Of a DNA stretch of 64,000 bases, positions 39,227 through 48,035 are shown one piece after another. The notes under the pieces are model-generated. The model ran no database searches. It was not told where the DNA came from and saw nothing but the letters and a program-made list of their open reading frames with translations. This DNA comes from Winogradskyella immobilis (lineage in GTDB: Bacteria > Bacteroidota > Bacteroidia > Flavobacteriales > Flavobacteriaceae). The position numbers and the translations under genes were made by a program. Location of the stretch: positions 1 to 64,000 of the forward strand of contig NZ_JAIQXX010000011.1 of NCBI RefSeq assembly GCF_021887715.1. The letters are read 5' to 3'. Each line of letters begins with the position of its first letter. Positions within the stretch are counted from its first letter, which is position 1.

Positions 39227-40231
39227 ATGAAAGTATTAGAATATTCTTTTATAATACCAGTTTATAATAGGCCTAATGAGATTAAAGAACTATTAGAAAG
39301 TTTTTTAAAACTTAATGGTGATTTTTATTTTGAAATTGTAATTGTAGAAGATGGATCTTCAGAAACCTCTAAGTCAGTAGTAGATGTATTTAGTTCGCAA
39401 CTAAATATATCTTATTATTTTAAAAATAATTCTGGCCCAGGAGATTCAAGAAATTTTGGAATGACTAATGCAAAAGGTAATTATTTTATTATTCTAGATT
39501 CAGATGTTATTCTGCCTGAAAATTATTTAATGAATGTAGATGATTTTTTAAATAACACCTATTATCACTGTTTTGGAGGGCCAGATGCAGCTCACCAATC
39601 ATTTACCAATTTACAAAAAGCCATAAATTTTTCCATGACTTCTTTTTTAACCACAGGCGGTATTAGAGGAGGTAACGAAGTTATTGAAAATTTTCAGCCA
39701 AGAAGTTTTAATATGGGATTGTCTAAAAAAGCATTTGAAGACACTAGAGGTTTTGGTAAAATACATCCTGGTGAAGATCCAGATTTGTCATTACGATTGC
39801 ATAAATTAGGATATAAAACAACATTAATAAAAAAAGCATCTGTTTTTCATAAACGGAGAATATCTTGGAAAAAATTTTACAATCAAGTTCATAAATTTGG
39901 GATGGTTAGACCAATATTAAATCAATGGCATCCTACGTCTAAAAGTGTAGTATATTGGCTACCATCATTTTTTTCATTAGGATTATTAGTAGCGTTATTC
40001 CTTTTAATTTTTAATATAGAATTTCTAGTTTATATCTATATCCTTTATTTTGGTTTAGCATTTATAGTATCTGTAGTGTCTAACAAAAGTATTGGTATCG
40101 CTTTTCAATCTTTATTAGCTATATGTATACAGTTTTTTGGTTATGGTTATGGGTTTTTTAAATCTACATTTAAAATAATGTTATCTAATAAAACGCCAGA
40201 ACAACTTTTTCCTAAATTATTTTTTAAATGA
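39227..40231 (+). CDS. Family 2 glycosyltransferase, membrane-associated
   Basis: A 334-residue GT-A glycosyltransferase. The nucleotide-sugar domain starts FIIPVYNRPNEIKELLESF, and the metal-binding acidic motif lies in ILDSDVILP. HPGEDPDLSLRLHKLGYKT follows. Two or three C-terminal membrane helices (about 245-310) anchor it. It probably adds sugar to a polysaccharide or lipid; donor and acceptor are unknown. Its end overlaps the YbbR gene start by 4 bp. Confidence 0.9.
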   Translation: MKVLEYSFIIPVYNRPNEIKELLESFLKLNGDFYFEIVIVEDGSSETSKSVVDVFSSQLNISYYFKNNSGPGDSRNFGMTNAKGNYFIILDSDVILPENYLMNVDDFLNNTYYHCFGGPDAAHQSFTNLQKAINFSMTSFLTTGGIRGGNEVIENFQPRSFNMGLSKKAFEDTRGFGKIHPGEDPDLSLRLHKLGYKTTLIKKASVFHKRRISWKKFYNQVHKFGMVRPILNQWHPTSKSVVYWLPSFFSLGLLVALFLLIFNIEFLVYIYILYFGLAFIVSVVSNKSIGIAFQSLLAICIQFFGYGYGFFKSTFKIMLSNKTPEQLFPKLFFK

Positions 40232-41196
40232 AAAAGAAACGAGCTACATATAAGTTTGAGTTTTTTAAAGGAAAAGCGATTAAAAATTTTAGTGTATTCC
40301 TTATTGCGGCATTTTCATTTTTATTACTTACTAAGCTTTCAAATAATTATACAGAGAAGCTTGTATTTAAAGTAAACCTTTCAAACTTAAAAGATGAAAT
40401 TGTTGTTTTAGATGATTCTAGTAATACCATTGAAGTATTTGTTAAGTCTAAAGGATTTAATCTTTTAAAATATACATTTTACAATCCTAAACCAATACTG
40501 TTAGATGGTAATAAAGATGTTATAAAAAAGGGTAAGACAATGTCATGGGGAGCGCTTAAAAACCTACATGTAATAAGAGAAAACTTAGGAGAGTCATTTG
40601 ATATTATATCGATTACTCCAGATACCTTGACTTTTAATTTTGATATATTAGAAACAAAACAAGTACCAATTATTTTTAATAATGAAATTAACTATGCTTT
40701 AGGGTATAATGTATTAGGTGAGATAGAACTTTCTAATGATTCGGTAAAATTAATTGGTTCTCAAAGTCATCTTAAAACAATTAGCGAAATTGCAACCAAC
40801 ACATTGCAGTTAAGCGAAGTAAAAGAAAATATAGATCAAACACTTGGATTAAAACTTCCAGAGAACTCCAATATTAAAATAGTACCAGAAGAAGTAAACG
40901 TTAAAGGTGTTGTTAAACGTTTTACTGAAGGAAATATATCGGTTCCTATAGAGCTTATTAATGTGCCTATAGGAGTTAAATTAAATTATTTCCCTAAAGA
41001 AGTAGAGTTATCATATTATGTAGATTTAGAAGCATATAGTTCTGTAAAAGCATCAGATTTTAAAATTGTATGCGACTACAAGGATCTAAAAGATGAAGAG
41101 CAACGCTTTTTAGCAATTGAAATTTCAGAGACTTCTAATTTGGTGAAATCTACTCGTTTAAAACAAAATCGCATCCAATTTATTATATTAAAATAG
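40228..41196 (+). CDS. YbbR-like (CdaR-type) membrane-anchored protein
   Basis: A 322-residue protein with one N-terminal membrane helix (about 20-40) and YbbR-like beta repeats outside (VPIIFNNEINYALGYN, VNVKGVVKRFTEGNISVPIEL). CdaR relatives in Firmicutes regulate the diadenylate cyclase CdaA. No cdaA is in this window, so that link is inference only. The coaE ATG follows immediately. Confidence 0.82.
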   Translation: MKKKRATYKFEFFKGKAIKNFSVFLIAAFSFLLLTKLSNNYTEKLVFKVNLSNLKDEIVVLDDSSNTIEVFVKSKGFNLLKYTFYNPKPILLDGNKDVIKKGKTMSWGALKNLHVIRENLGESFDIISITPDTLTFNFDILETKQVPIIFNNEINYALGYNVLGEIELSNDSVKLIGSQSHLKTISEIATNTLQLSEVKENIDQTLGLKLPENSNIKIVPEEVNVKGVVKRFTEGNISVPIELINVPIGVKLNYFPKEVELSYYVDLEAYSSVKASDFKIVCDYKDLKDEEQRFLAIEISETSNLVKSTRLKQNRIQFIILK

Positions 41197-41805
41197 ATGA
41201 GTAAAGATTCTAAGACTATTAAGGTTGTAGGTATTACAGGTGGAATAGGAAGTGGTAAAACAACCATTGCTAGAGTATTTAATGCTATAGGCATACCTGT
41301 ATATTATGCAGATGATGAAGCTAAAGCTTTAATGAATAGATCTAAAGTTATTCGAAGAAAGCTAATAGAATTATTTGGAGATGAAGCTTATGAAAATGAG
41401 AAATTAAATAGGGCATATTTGCGCACTCAGATATTTAATAATAGAACTTTATTGAGCAAAATGAATGCTATAGTCCATCCTAAAGTGGGATCACATTTTC
41501 AAAGGTGGCTAAAGAGGCAAAAAACGGCATATGTTTTAAAAGAAGCCGCTATTATATTTGAAAATAATTTAGAAAATCAATATGATTATATCATTACTGT
41601 TATTGCAGATGAGAATTCTAGAATTGAAAGAGTTATAAATAGAGATGGTATTACAAAACCCGAAGTTAAGGCAATACTAAAAAACCAACTGCCAGATGAT
41701 AAAAAGGTAAAGCATTCAGATTTTGTTATAATTAATAACGATTTACCTGAAGCTAAAATCCAAGCCTATAAAATTCATCAGCAAATTCTAAAGAAGATAC
41801 GATAA
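41197..41805 (+). CDS. coaE: Dephospho-CoA kinase
   Basis: Phosphorylates dephospho-CoA in the last step of CoA synthesis. The 202-residue kinase has Walker A GITGGIGSGKTT, YYADDEAKALM and the LID region AIIFENNLE. Full length. It directly abuts the YbbR-like gene and is the last gene of that operon. Confidence 0.95.
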   Translation: MSKDSKTIKVVGITGGIGSGKTTIARVFNAIGIPVYYADDEAKALMNRSKVIRRKLIELFGDEAYENEKLNRAYLRTQIFNNRTLLSKMNAIVHPKVGSHFQRWLKRQKTAYVLKEAAIIFENNLENQYDYIITVIADENSRIERVINRDGITKPEVKAILKNQLPDDKKVKHSDFVIINNDLPEAKIQAYKIHQQILKKIR

Positions 41806-41870
41806 ACTCTAAATTTTAACATTTGTGTTAATGTAAGGTTAAACCTAATTTAAGCTAAATGTTAAAATGT

Positions 41871-41878
41871 TAAATTTG
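41871..41878 (+). promoter_or_regulatory. rprX -7 box, apparently leaderless
   Basis: TAAATTTG fits TAnnTTTG and ends 4 nt before the ATG at 41883. The preceding sequence holds the near-repeats ATGTAAGGTTAAAC and ATGTTAAAATGTTAAA, which might be regulator sites. Confidence 0.55.
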
Positions 41879-41882
41879 ACCG

Positions 41883-43454
41883 ATGGGCAAGAAGCTATTC
41901 GTGTTGTTAGTAGTTTTAATGAGTTTATCACTCATTGGTATAATTTTTGTTCAATCGTATTTCATCAATAAGAGTTTACAAGATGAGCGTGAACAGTTTA
42001 AATTAAGTGTAAAACGTTCTTTAAGTTTCACTTCTAATGAAATAGAAGAGATTGAATTCGCAAACTTTATTGAAAAACTTCAACAATATAAAGTTGATAA
42101 AGAACCAGATTCTACATTATTGCGCAAGATATTTGTAACGTTAGACGATGAGGCGAATGATCAAACAATTGTGCATAGCAATATAGTAGTAGAAGAACGT
42201 TTTAGAAGCCCGTCATTGTTCTTTGAAATTGATGCAGACAGTATAGATTTATCAAGTTTTTCTAATCAACGTGTAACAGAAGTTTATAATAACTCTTCTT
42301 TATATGAAGGTTTAAGGTCACCGATAAAAAAGACTAACGAAGTTACTGAGCTACCGGAAGAAACCAAACGGTTAATGCAAAAAAACTCGTTTAAAGACTT
42401 AATTAAAGCGTACGATTATCCTATATACAAGAGGATTAATCAAGAAAAATTAGAAGATCTATTGCGTAAAAACTTGAGTAATCAAGGTATAGATATAGAT
42501 TTTGAGTATGCTATTTATGATGAAGACCTATCAACTAAGATAAAATCAGATAATTTTGAAATCACTAAATCTTCTCGGGGCATAGAAATATTATTAGATG
42601 ATAATAATGAAAGCCCTTATAGACTTTGGATAGACTTCCCAGGGAGAAATAAGTTCTTGGTATCTTCAATACTATTAATGATTGTACTATCCATAGTATT
42701 TACATCTATAATTGTTATCGCTTATTCTAGTGCTATTTATCAGTTAATTAAGCAACGTCAAATATCTCAGATAAAGACGGACTTTATTAATAATATGACG
42801 CATGAGTTTAAAACTCCAATAGCAACAATAAATTTAGCTTTAGACGCCATTAAAAACCCTAAAATTATTGGTGATGCTGAGAAAGTTAAACGCTATTTGG
42901 GTATGATTAAGGACGAGAACAAACGTATGCATGCGCAAGTAGAAAATGTACTTAGAATTTCTAAGTTAGAAAAGAATGAATTAAATATTAGTAAGGAACG
43001 GATAAAGTTACACGACTTAGTTGAAGATGCTATAACCCATGTAGAGTTAATTGTAGAAGATAGAAAAGGTTATGTAAAATTGCATTTAAATGCTGTTAAG
43101 TCATCAATATTAGCAAATGAAACCCATTTTACAAATGTGGTTGTTAATATACTAGATAATGCCATTAAATATTCTGATAATACGCCAGAAATAGACGTAT
43201 ATACAGAAAATGTAGGCAACAATATATTGCTTAAAATTGCCGATAAAGGAAACGGTATGTCTAAGCAAGTACAAAAAAAGGTGTTCGAAAAATTTTATAG
43301 AGAGCACTCAGGTAATGTACATAATGTAAAAGGCCATGGATTAGGTTTGGCCTATGTAAAAAGAATAATAGATGACCATCAAGGTCATATATCAGTTGAA
43401 AGTGAAAAAGGGAAAGGTAGTACCTTTATAGTAAGTCTACCATTAATATCATAA
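41883..43454 (+). CDS. Sensor histidine kinase, RprX type
   Basis: A 523-residue membrane kinase with a first membrane helix (about 6-28), a periplasmic sensor region (29-257) and a second helix (258-280). The kinase core follows: H-box MTHEFKTP with His307, N-box NILDNAIKYSD, G1 KGNGMS and G2 GHGLGLAYV. It resembles Bacteroidota RprX and is paired with a RprY-like regulator 3 bp downstream. The signal is unknown. The transcript may be leaderless. Confidence 0.92.
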   Translation: MGKKLFVLLVVLMSLSLIGIIFVQSYFINKSLQDEREQFKLSVKRSLSFTSNEIEEIEFANFIEKLQQYKVDKEPDSTLLRKIFVTLDDEANDQTIVHSNIVVEERFRSPSLFFEIDADSIDLSSFSNQRVTEVYNNSSLYEGLRSPIKKTNEVTELPEETKRLMQKNSFKDLIKAYDYPIYKRINQEKLEDLLRKNLSNQGIDIDFEYAIYDEDLSTKIKSDNFEITKSSRGIEILLDDNNESPYRLWIDFPGRNKFLVSSILLMIVLSIVFTSIIVIAYSSAIYQLIKQRQISQIKTDFINNMTHEFKTPIATINLALDAIKNPKIIGDAEKVKRYLGMIKDENKRMHAQVENVLRISKLEKNELNISKERIKLHDLVEDAITHVELIVEDRKGYVKLHLNAVKSSILANETHFTNVVVNILDNAIKYSDNTPEIDVYTENVGNNILLKIADKGNGMSKQVQKKVFEKFYREHSGNVHNVKGHGLGLAYVKRIIDDHQGHISVESEKGKGSTFIVSLPLIS

Positions 43455-43457
43455 ATT

Positions 43458-44162
43458 ATGGAAGAACAAAACAAAAAGATACTTTTAGTAGAAGACGATC
43501 CAAATTTTGGAACAGTCCTTAAAGATTATTTGATGATGAATGACTATGATGTTGTTCATGCAAAGAATGGTATGGAAGGTTTTGAAAAATTTAAGAAGGA
43601 TGATTACGATCTATGTATTTTAGACGTAATGATGCCTTATAAGGATGGATTTACTTTAGCTAAAGAAATTAGAGAAAAGAATACAGATGTTCCTATTGTT
43701 TTTCTTACCGCTAAAGCCATGAAGGAAGATGTTCTTAAAGGTTATAAAGTAGGTGCAGACGACTATTTAAATAAACCGTTTGATAGTGAAGTGCTATTAA
43801 TGAAAATTAAAGCCATTATGCAACGTAAGGCTACAGATACAGTTGCAGATAGTAAGCAATTTGAATTCACTATTGGTAAATTCGATTTAAACTCTAAATT
43901 ACGTTTCCTAAAGTTCAATGGAGGTGAACCAGAGAAATTATCACCTAAAGAAAACGAATTATTACGTTTGCTTGCATTGCATGAGAATGATTTAATGCCT
44001 CGAGAGTTAGCATTAACTAAAATATGGCGTGACGATAATTATTTTACATCTCGTAGTATGGATGTGTATATTGCTAAGTTGAGAAAATATCTAAAGTTAG
44101 ATCCTAATGTAGAAATCTTAAACATTCATGGAGAAGGTTTCCGTTTGGTTATCAATAAATAA
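43458..44162 (+). CDS. OmpR-family response regulator, RprY type
   Basis: A 234-residue regulator. The receiver domain has the phospho-acceptor Asp56 (CILDVMMPYKDG), acidic VEDD near the N-terminus, and the conserved Thr/Lys (FLTAKA, NKPF). The C-terminal winged helix carries RSMDVYIAKLRKYLK. It acts with the upstream kinase. A terminator follows and overlaps the end of convergent miaA. Confidence 0.95.
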   Translation: MEEQNKKILLVEDDPNFGTVLKDYLMMNDYDVVHAKNGMEGFEKFKKDDYDLCILDVMMPYKDGFTLAKEIREKNTDVPIVFLTAKAMKEDVLKGYKVGADDYLNKPFDSEVLLMKIKAIMQRKATDTVADSKQFEFTIGKFDLNSKLRFLKFNGGEPEKLSPKENELLRLLALHENDLMPRELALTKIWRDDNYFTSRSMDVYIAKLRKYLKLDPNVEILNIHGEGFRLVINK

Positions 44163-44185
44163 TATATAAATACTAGTGTTAATTG

Positions 44186-44216
44186 AAAAAATCCAGTCTT
44201 TTAGGCTGGATTTTTT
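44186..44216 (+). terminator. rprY terminator overlapping the miaA 3' end
   Basis: Arms AAAAAATCCAG (44186-44196) and CTGGATTTTTT (44206-44216) end in a T run, 23 nt after the regulator gene. The right arm lies inside the last codons of miaA (stop at 44201-44203). Confidence 0.85.
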
Positions 44217-45124
44217 ATGTTTTCAATTTCTATTGTAATATAATCTATAATGTCTTCAACATTAGTTTTATAGTCAAACCATTTTGTGGTATTATCTTTT
44301 TTAAACCAAGTTAATTGGCGTTTTGCAAAACGACGTGTATTCTTTTTAATCTCACTAATAGCAAAATCCTTTGTCCAATGTCCTTCAAAAAACTGAAATA
44401 ACTCTTTGTAACCTACAGTATTTAGTGCATTTAAGTGTTTTTGGTTTAATAAGGATTTAGCTTCTTCCATCAAACCGTTTTCAATCATAATATCCACGCG
44501 TTCATTGATGCGATTGTATATGATTTCTCTATCTGCATCTAAGCCAATACTAATAGTTTTAAAGTTTCTTTTTTTATTAGGATTACTTAAGAAACTAGAA
44601 TAAGGTCTACCAGTACCTATGCATATTTCTAAGGCTCTGATTAAGCGTTGTGGATTATCAATAGCAATTGAAGTATAACTTTTTGGGTCTAATAAATTTA
44701 ATTGTTTTTGAAGCGGTAAAATACCTTCTAACTCTAATTTATTATTTAATTCTTTTCTGATTGAAGCATCCACCTTAGGGAAATCATCTAGACCATTAAT
44801 AACAGCATTAGTATAAAGTCCAGAACCACCAACCATTACTGCAACAGAATGTTTTTTATATAATAATTCTAGGGTATTAATAGCATCTTTTTCAAAAGCA
44901 CCAACATTATAAACCTCATAAATAGATTTATGCTGAATAAAATGATGCCTAACATCTTGTATTTCTTTAATTGAAGGCACTGCTGTTCCTATATTCATCT
45001 CTTTAAAAAACTGTCGTGAGTCTGATGATATAATTTCAGAATTAAAATACTTAGCTAAAGCTATGCTTAATGTTGTTTTTCCAATAGCAGTTGGTCCAAC
45101 AATAGAAATTAAAAAATTATTCAT
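44201..45124 (-). CDS. miaA: tRNA dimethylallyltransferase
   Basis: Transfers a dimethylallyl group to A37 of tRNAs reading UNN codons. From the ATG at 45124 it has 307 residues, starting MNNFLISIVGPTAIGKT with the P-loop at 10-17. The DSRQFF, GGSGLY and RRFAKRQLTWFK motifs follow. The frame is open upstream to an ATG at 45181, but that would overlap the channel gene and does not match the family. The 8-bp overlap with the channel stop suggests coupling. Confidence 0.94.
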   Translation of the reverse strand: MNNFLISIVGPTAIGKTTLSIALAKYFNSEIISSDSRQFFKEMNIGTAVPSIKEIQDVRHHFIQHKSIYEVYNVGAFEKDAINTLELLYKKHSVAVMVGGSGLYTNAVINGLDDFPKVDASIRKELNNKLELEGILPLQKQLNLLDPKSYTSIAIDNPQRLIRALEICIGTGRPYSSFLSNPNKKRNFKTISIGLDADREIIYNRINERVDIMIENGLMEEAKSLLNQKHLNALNTVGYKELFQFFEGHWTKDFAISEIKKNTRRFAKRQLTWFKKDNTTKWFDYKTNVEDIIDYITIEIENIKNPA

Positions 45125-45971
45125 TATAGAGTTGGTATCCGCATTTATGACAGAATTGCGCACCATCTTTGTGCGTATCATCTAAACAATTTCCGCAAGA
45201 TTGAGAATTTAAAGGAATGTCTTCTTCACTAGAGTTATCATTATTTTTAAGAGAATGTGTGTATTCTGCAGATACAATTCCAGTAGGCACAGCAATAATA
45301 CCATAACCTAAAACCATAACTAGAGATGCTATAAATTGACCAATCGGGGTTTGTGGTGTAATATCTCCAAAACCAACTGTGGTTAAAGTAACGATACACC
45401 AATATACACTTTTGGGTATATTAGTAAAGCCGTTTTCTTCGCCTTCAATTAAATACATTATAGTTCCTAAAATTATTGCGGTTATTATAACTGCAAATAG
45501 AAACACAGATATTTTGGCTTTACTCGCTTTTAAAGCATTGACTAAATTTTGAGAAGCTCCTAGATAACGTGCTAGTTTTAAAATTCTAAACACACGTAAT
45601 AGACGTAAAGCTCTTAGAGCAACTAATGCATGTGTACCCGCAAATATTAACGATAAATACTTTGGTATTGTGGCTAAAAAATCGACAATACCATAAAAAC
45701 TAAAAATATATTTAAAAGGTTTTTTTACAGTTACGATTCTAGCGATATATTCAAGCGAGAAAAGAATTGTAATAACCCATTCGGAGATGTTTAAAAAATT
45801 GTGATACTTGTCGTCAAAGCTTTTTACACTTTCTAGCATTACCAATATAATACTAGCAATAATAGCAATGAGTAAAATAACATCAAAACCTTTGCCTTTA
45901 GGCGTATCAGCTTCATATATAATTTCATGAAGCTTAGACCGCCAATTTTTATGTTCAGTATTAGAATTCAT
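45117..45971 (-). CDS. Voltage-gated-type potassium channel with C-terminal zinc ribbon
   Basis: A 284-residue six-helix ion channel. The S4 helix carries regular arginines (RALRLLRVFRILKLAR, 120-135), and the pore filter is TTVGFGD (197-203), typical for K+. The tail carries two CxxC pairs (Cys259/262 and Cys274/277) that look like a small zinc ribbon, unlike E. coli Kch. A possible -7 box TAGTTTTG lies 12 nt upstream. It is the first gene of a unit with miaA. Confidence 0.9.
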   Translation of the reverse strand: MNSNTEHKNWRSKLHEIIYEADTPKGKGFDVILLIAIIASIILVMLESVKSFDDKYHNFLNISEWVITILFSLEYIARIVTVKKPFKYIFSFYGIVDFLATIPKYLSLIFAGTHALVALRALRLLRVFRILKLARYLGASQNLVNALKASKAKISVFLFAVIITAIILGTIMYLIEGEENGFTNIPKSVYWCIVTLTTVGFGDITPQTPIGQFIASLVMVLGYGIIAVPTGIVSAEYTHSLKNNDNSSEEDIPLNSQSCGNCLDDTHKDGAQFCHKCGYQLYNE

Positions 45972-45983
45972 GTGCTAAATTTA

Positions 45984-45991
45984 CAAAACTA
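45984..45991 (-). promoter_or_regulatory. Channel gene -7 box
   Basis: TAGTTTTG on the minus strand fits TAnnTTTG and lies 12 nt before the channel ATG. No -33 TTG is found at normal spacing. Confidence 0.4.
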
Positions 45992-45995
45992 AAAG

Positions 45996-47951
45996 TTATT
46001 GCTTTTCTAAAACCACAATGGTGTTATTTTGAACCTCTACAACTTTACTCATAAAGTTTTTTAAAGCTTCATAGTATTCTGCTCCGTATATGGGTTTGTC
46101 AAACTTAATTTTAAGAAAAACCATAAGTTTATTACCTTCTTGTTTGCATGTAAATAAGAAAGAACCAGACTTATTAGGAATAATAATATTTACTGGCTTA
46201 GGTATTTCTATAATTTTAAGATGATCCTTTAAATATATTTCAGCACTAAATTGATATATATCCTTATATCCAAAATCAATAGGGTAATTACGTTCTTTAA
46301 GCCTAAAAGGATTTTCTTTGAAAAATTTAAATAAAAAAGGATTAAAATAAATCTTGTTATTTATGAAATCGGGTTCATAAGTAAACTCTATAGTTTCATT
46401 AAATTGATCTTCAGATTTATTAACAGTATTAACCTTATGATCTTCAATGTTAATATTTGTGAAAGCATTTTTAAATACATCTAAGTAAATGTCTTCATCT
46501 TCAAAATATGCCTTTCTAATATCTTGGGAAGGGAATCCTGTAGTTTTATTTTCTAACTTACCATTAAAGACACCATCATCATTAAATGAGAGTTCAACTC
46601 TTTTTTGGTGTAAAGAATATTTAGATATATTTATATCTTCCCAAGTACTTAGGTTTTCAAAATCCATAATCCGTCCATATTGATTGAGACATCTAAAAGG
46701 TAATTCTCCAAAAGGTACATATTTATCGGTAGCATCTAAATAATATATTTTATCGTCAATTTTAACACGTACTATCAAATAATTAAAATCGGTGATTACA
46801 GGATACAATTTTGTTGGTAATCCATTATCTCGAGTTGAAATAAGCATTGGAGATGCATCTATATCATTTAAATTTAAAACATTATAGAGTAAGCTATTAA
46901 TCTCATAAACACTCCCTGATTTAGTTTTAGTTAAAGGTTTTAGATTGTCATTAATAGATCTATTATTGTTATTCCAAGTATATGCATTAATCACATATTC
47001 ATATATTGCTTTTGCTTTTTCATATTGATCCGTTATTTCGGATATATCTTTAGGAATAACACTTTTTAAATAACCTCTTTTCTTCAATAGTTCTCCAGTA
47101 TTACTTTCTTTTATTTGAGTATCTACTATCTCCCAATTATTAGAAAATTTCTTTATTTTTCCGTCAGGAAGCTTTATAGATTCTAATTCATAGTCTAGTT
47201 TAGAAATATAGTTATCTTTTGAGCTAAGGAAACTCTCGCTAATAAATGGAGGGACATCATTTAGTTGAAATAATATATTTTCACATGCACTAACTTTAGA
47301 GCTAGTAAAGAAAGATTCACTAACACATTTTGGAGAAGACATTTTGTCCATATGACTCAACGTTAACCCTCCAACTAATTTAGTGTTATAAGTCCAATCT
47401 ATCGGTATGCTAGATAAATATTCACTGGTTATTTTAGGGATATCGTCTTGAAAATACCAGGGTTTAAATTTGTATATAAAAGGTGATATAACTTCATATT
47501 TATAGGTTATTACTGAGCCTTCTTTTAAATTAGGAAGTGTAAACTTTACTATTGTACTTAGACCATCAAAATTTTCTACAAATATTTGATCATCTTTTAG
47601 TTTTGTAGCAATTATAGAATCGTTCTCAATATTATATGTTGTAGCTTCAAGATTTCTTATAGTTTCCCCGAGTCCGCCATTTCCAAAAAGTATTATAGAA
47701 ACGTTACCATTTTCAAAACCATTTTTATTAAATAGTTTAATTTTTCTATTTACTTTTTGAGTTAGATTAAATCTACTCCTATTAATTGAAGTAATACCGT
47801 ATTCATATATAACTACAGCGTTTGCGGTTGAATCTTTGTCATAAAAATTCATCTCTAAATCTGCTTTAGTTACTTTTAGTTGGTCTTCAAATTTCTGAGA
47901 AAACAAATTTATAGATTTAAGGAGTATACATAGTAAGAAAAATATTTTCAT
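45996..47951 (-). CDS. DUF3857 / transglutaminase-like exported protein, copy A
   Basis: A 651-residue protein with a signal peptide (to about residue 18, LFSQ), a DUF3857 beta domain (about 40-230), a transglutaminase-like core (about 280-400, DISEITDQYEKAKAIYEYV then ISTRDNGLPTKLYPV and FPFGELPFRCLNQYGR-like) and a C-terminal beta domain. Where active transglutaminases have Cys, the sequence reads KSGSVYEIN, so the catalytic cysteine is absent. It is a tandem paralogue of copy B. The function is unknown. Confidence 0.87.
   Translation of the reverse strand: MKIFFLLCILLKSINLFSQKFEDQLKVTKADLEMNFYDKDSTANAVVIYEYGITSINRSRFNLTQKVNRKIKLFNKNGFENGNVSIILFGNGGLGETIRNLEATTYNIENDSIIATKLKDDQIFVENFDGLSTIVKFTLPNLKEGSVITYKYEVISPFIYKFKPWYFQDDIPKITSEYLSSIPIDWTYNTKLVGGLTLSHMDKMSSPKCVSESFFTSSKVSACENILFQLNDVPPFISESFLSSKDNYISKLDYELESIKLPDGKIKKFSNNWEIVDTQIKESNTGELLKKRGYLKSVIPKDISEITDQYEKAKAIYEYVINAYTWNNNNRSINDNLKPLTKTKSGSVYEINSLLYNVLNLNDIDASPMLISTRDNGLPTKLYPVITDFNYLIVRVKIDDKIYYLDATDKYVPFGELPFRCLNQYGRIMDFENLSTWEDINISKYSLHQKRVELSFNDDGVFNGKLENKTTGFPSQDIRKAYFEDEDIYLDVFKNAFTNINIEDHKVNTVNKSEDQFNETIEFTYEPDFINNKIYFNPFLFKFFKENPFRLKERNYPIDFGYKDIYQFSAEIYLKDHLKIIEIPKPVNIIIPNKSGSFLFTCKQEGNKLMVFLKIKFDKPIYGAEYYEALKNFMSKVVEVQNNTIVVLEKQ
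45998..46110. repeat. Near-identical segment shared with copy B (repeat unit 1)
   Basis: About 110 bp at the 3' end of copy A, including its stop codon, match 48038-48150 at the 3' end of copy B with few differences, including an uninterrupted identical run of about 45 bp. The two genes diverge much more elsewhere. Confidence 0.8.
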
Positions 47952-48035
47952 ATAGAGATAGTTTAATTGTTTTGCTCTATCGTACTTTAGGTGAAATGTA
48001 AGAATTGGTCATTAACTATGATGCATGTTACGTAA

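Noticed and set aside
45125..45181. Upstream ATG at 45181 as the miaA start
   Set aside because: It would overlap the channel gene by 65 bp, and the added residues do not resemble MiaA N-termini.
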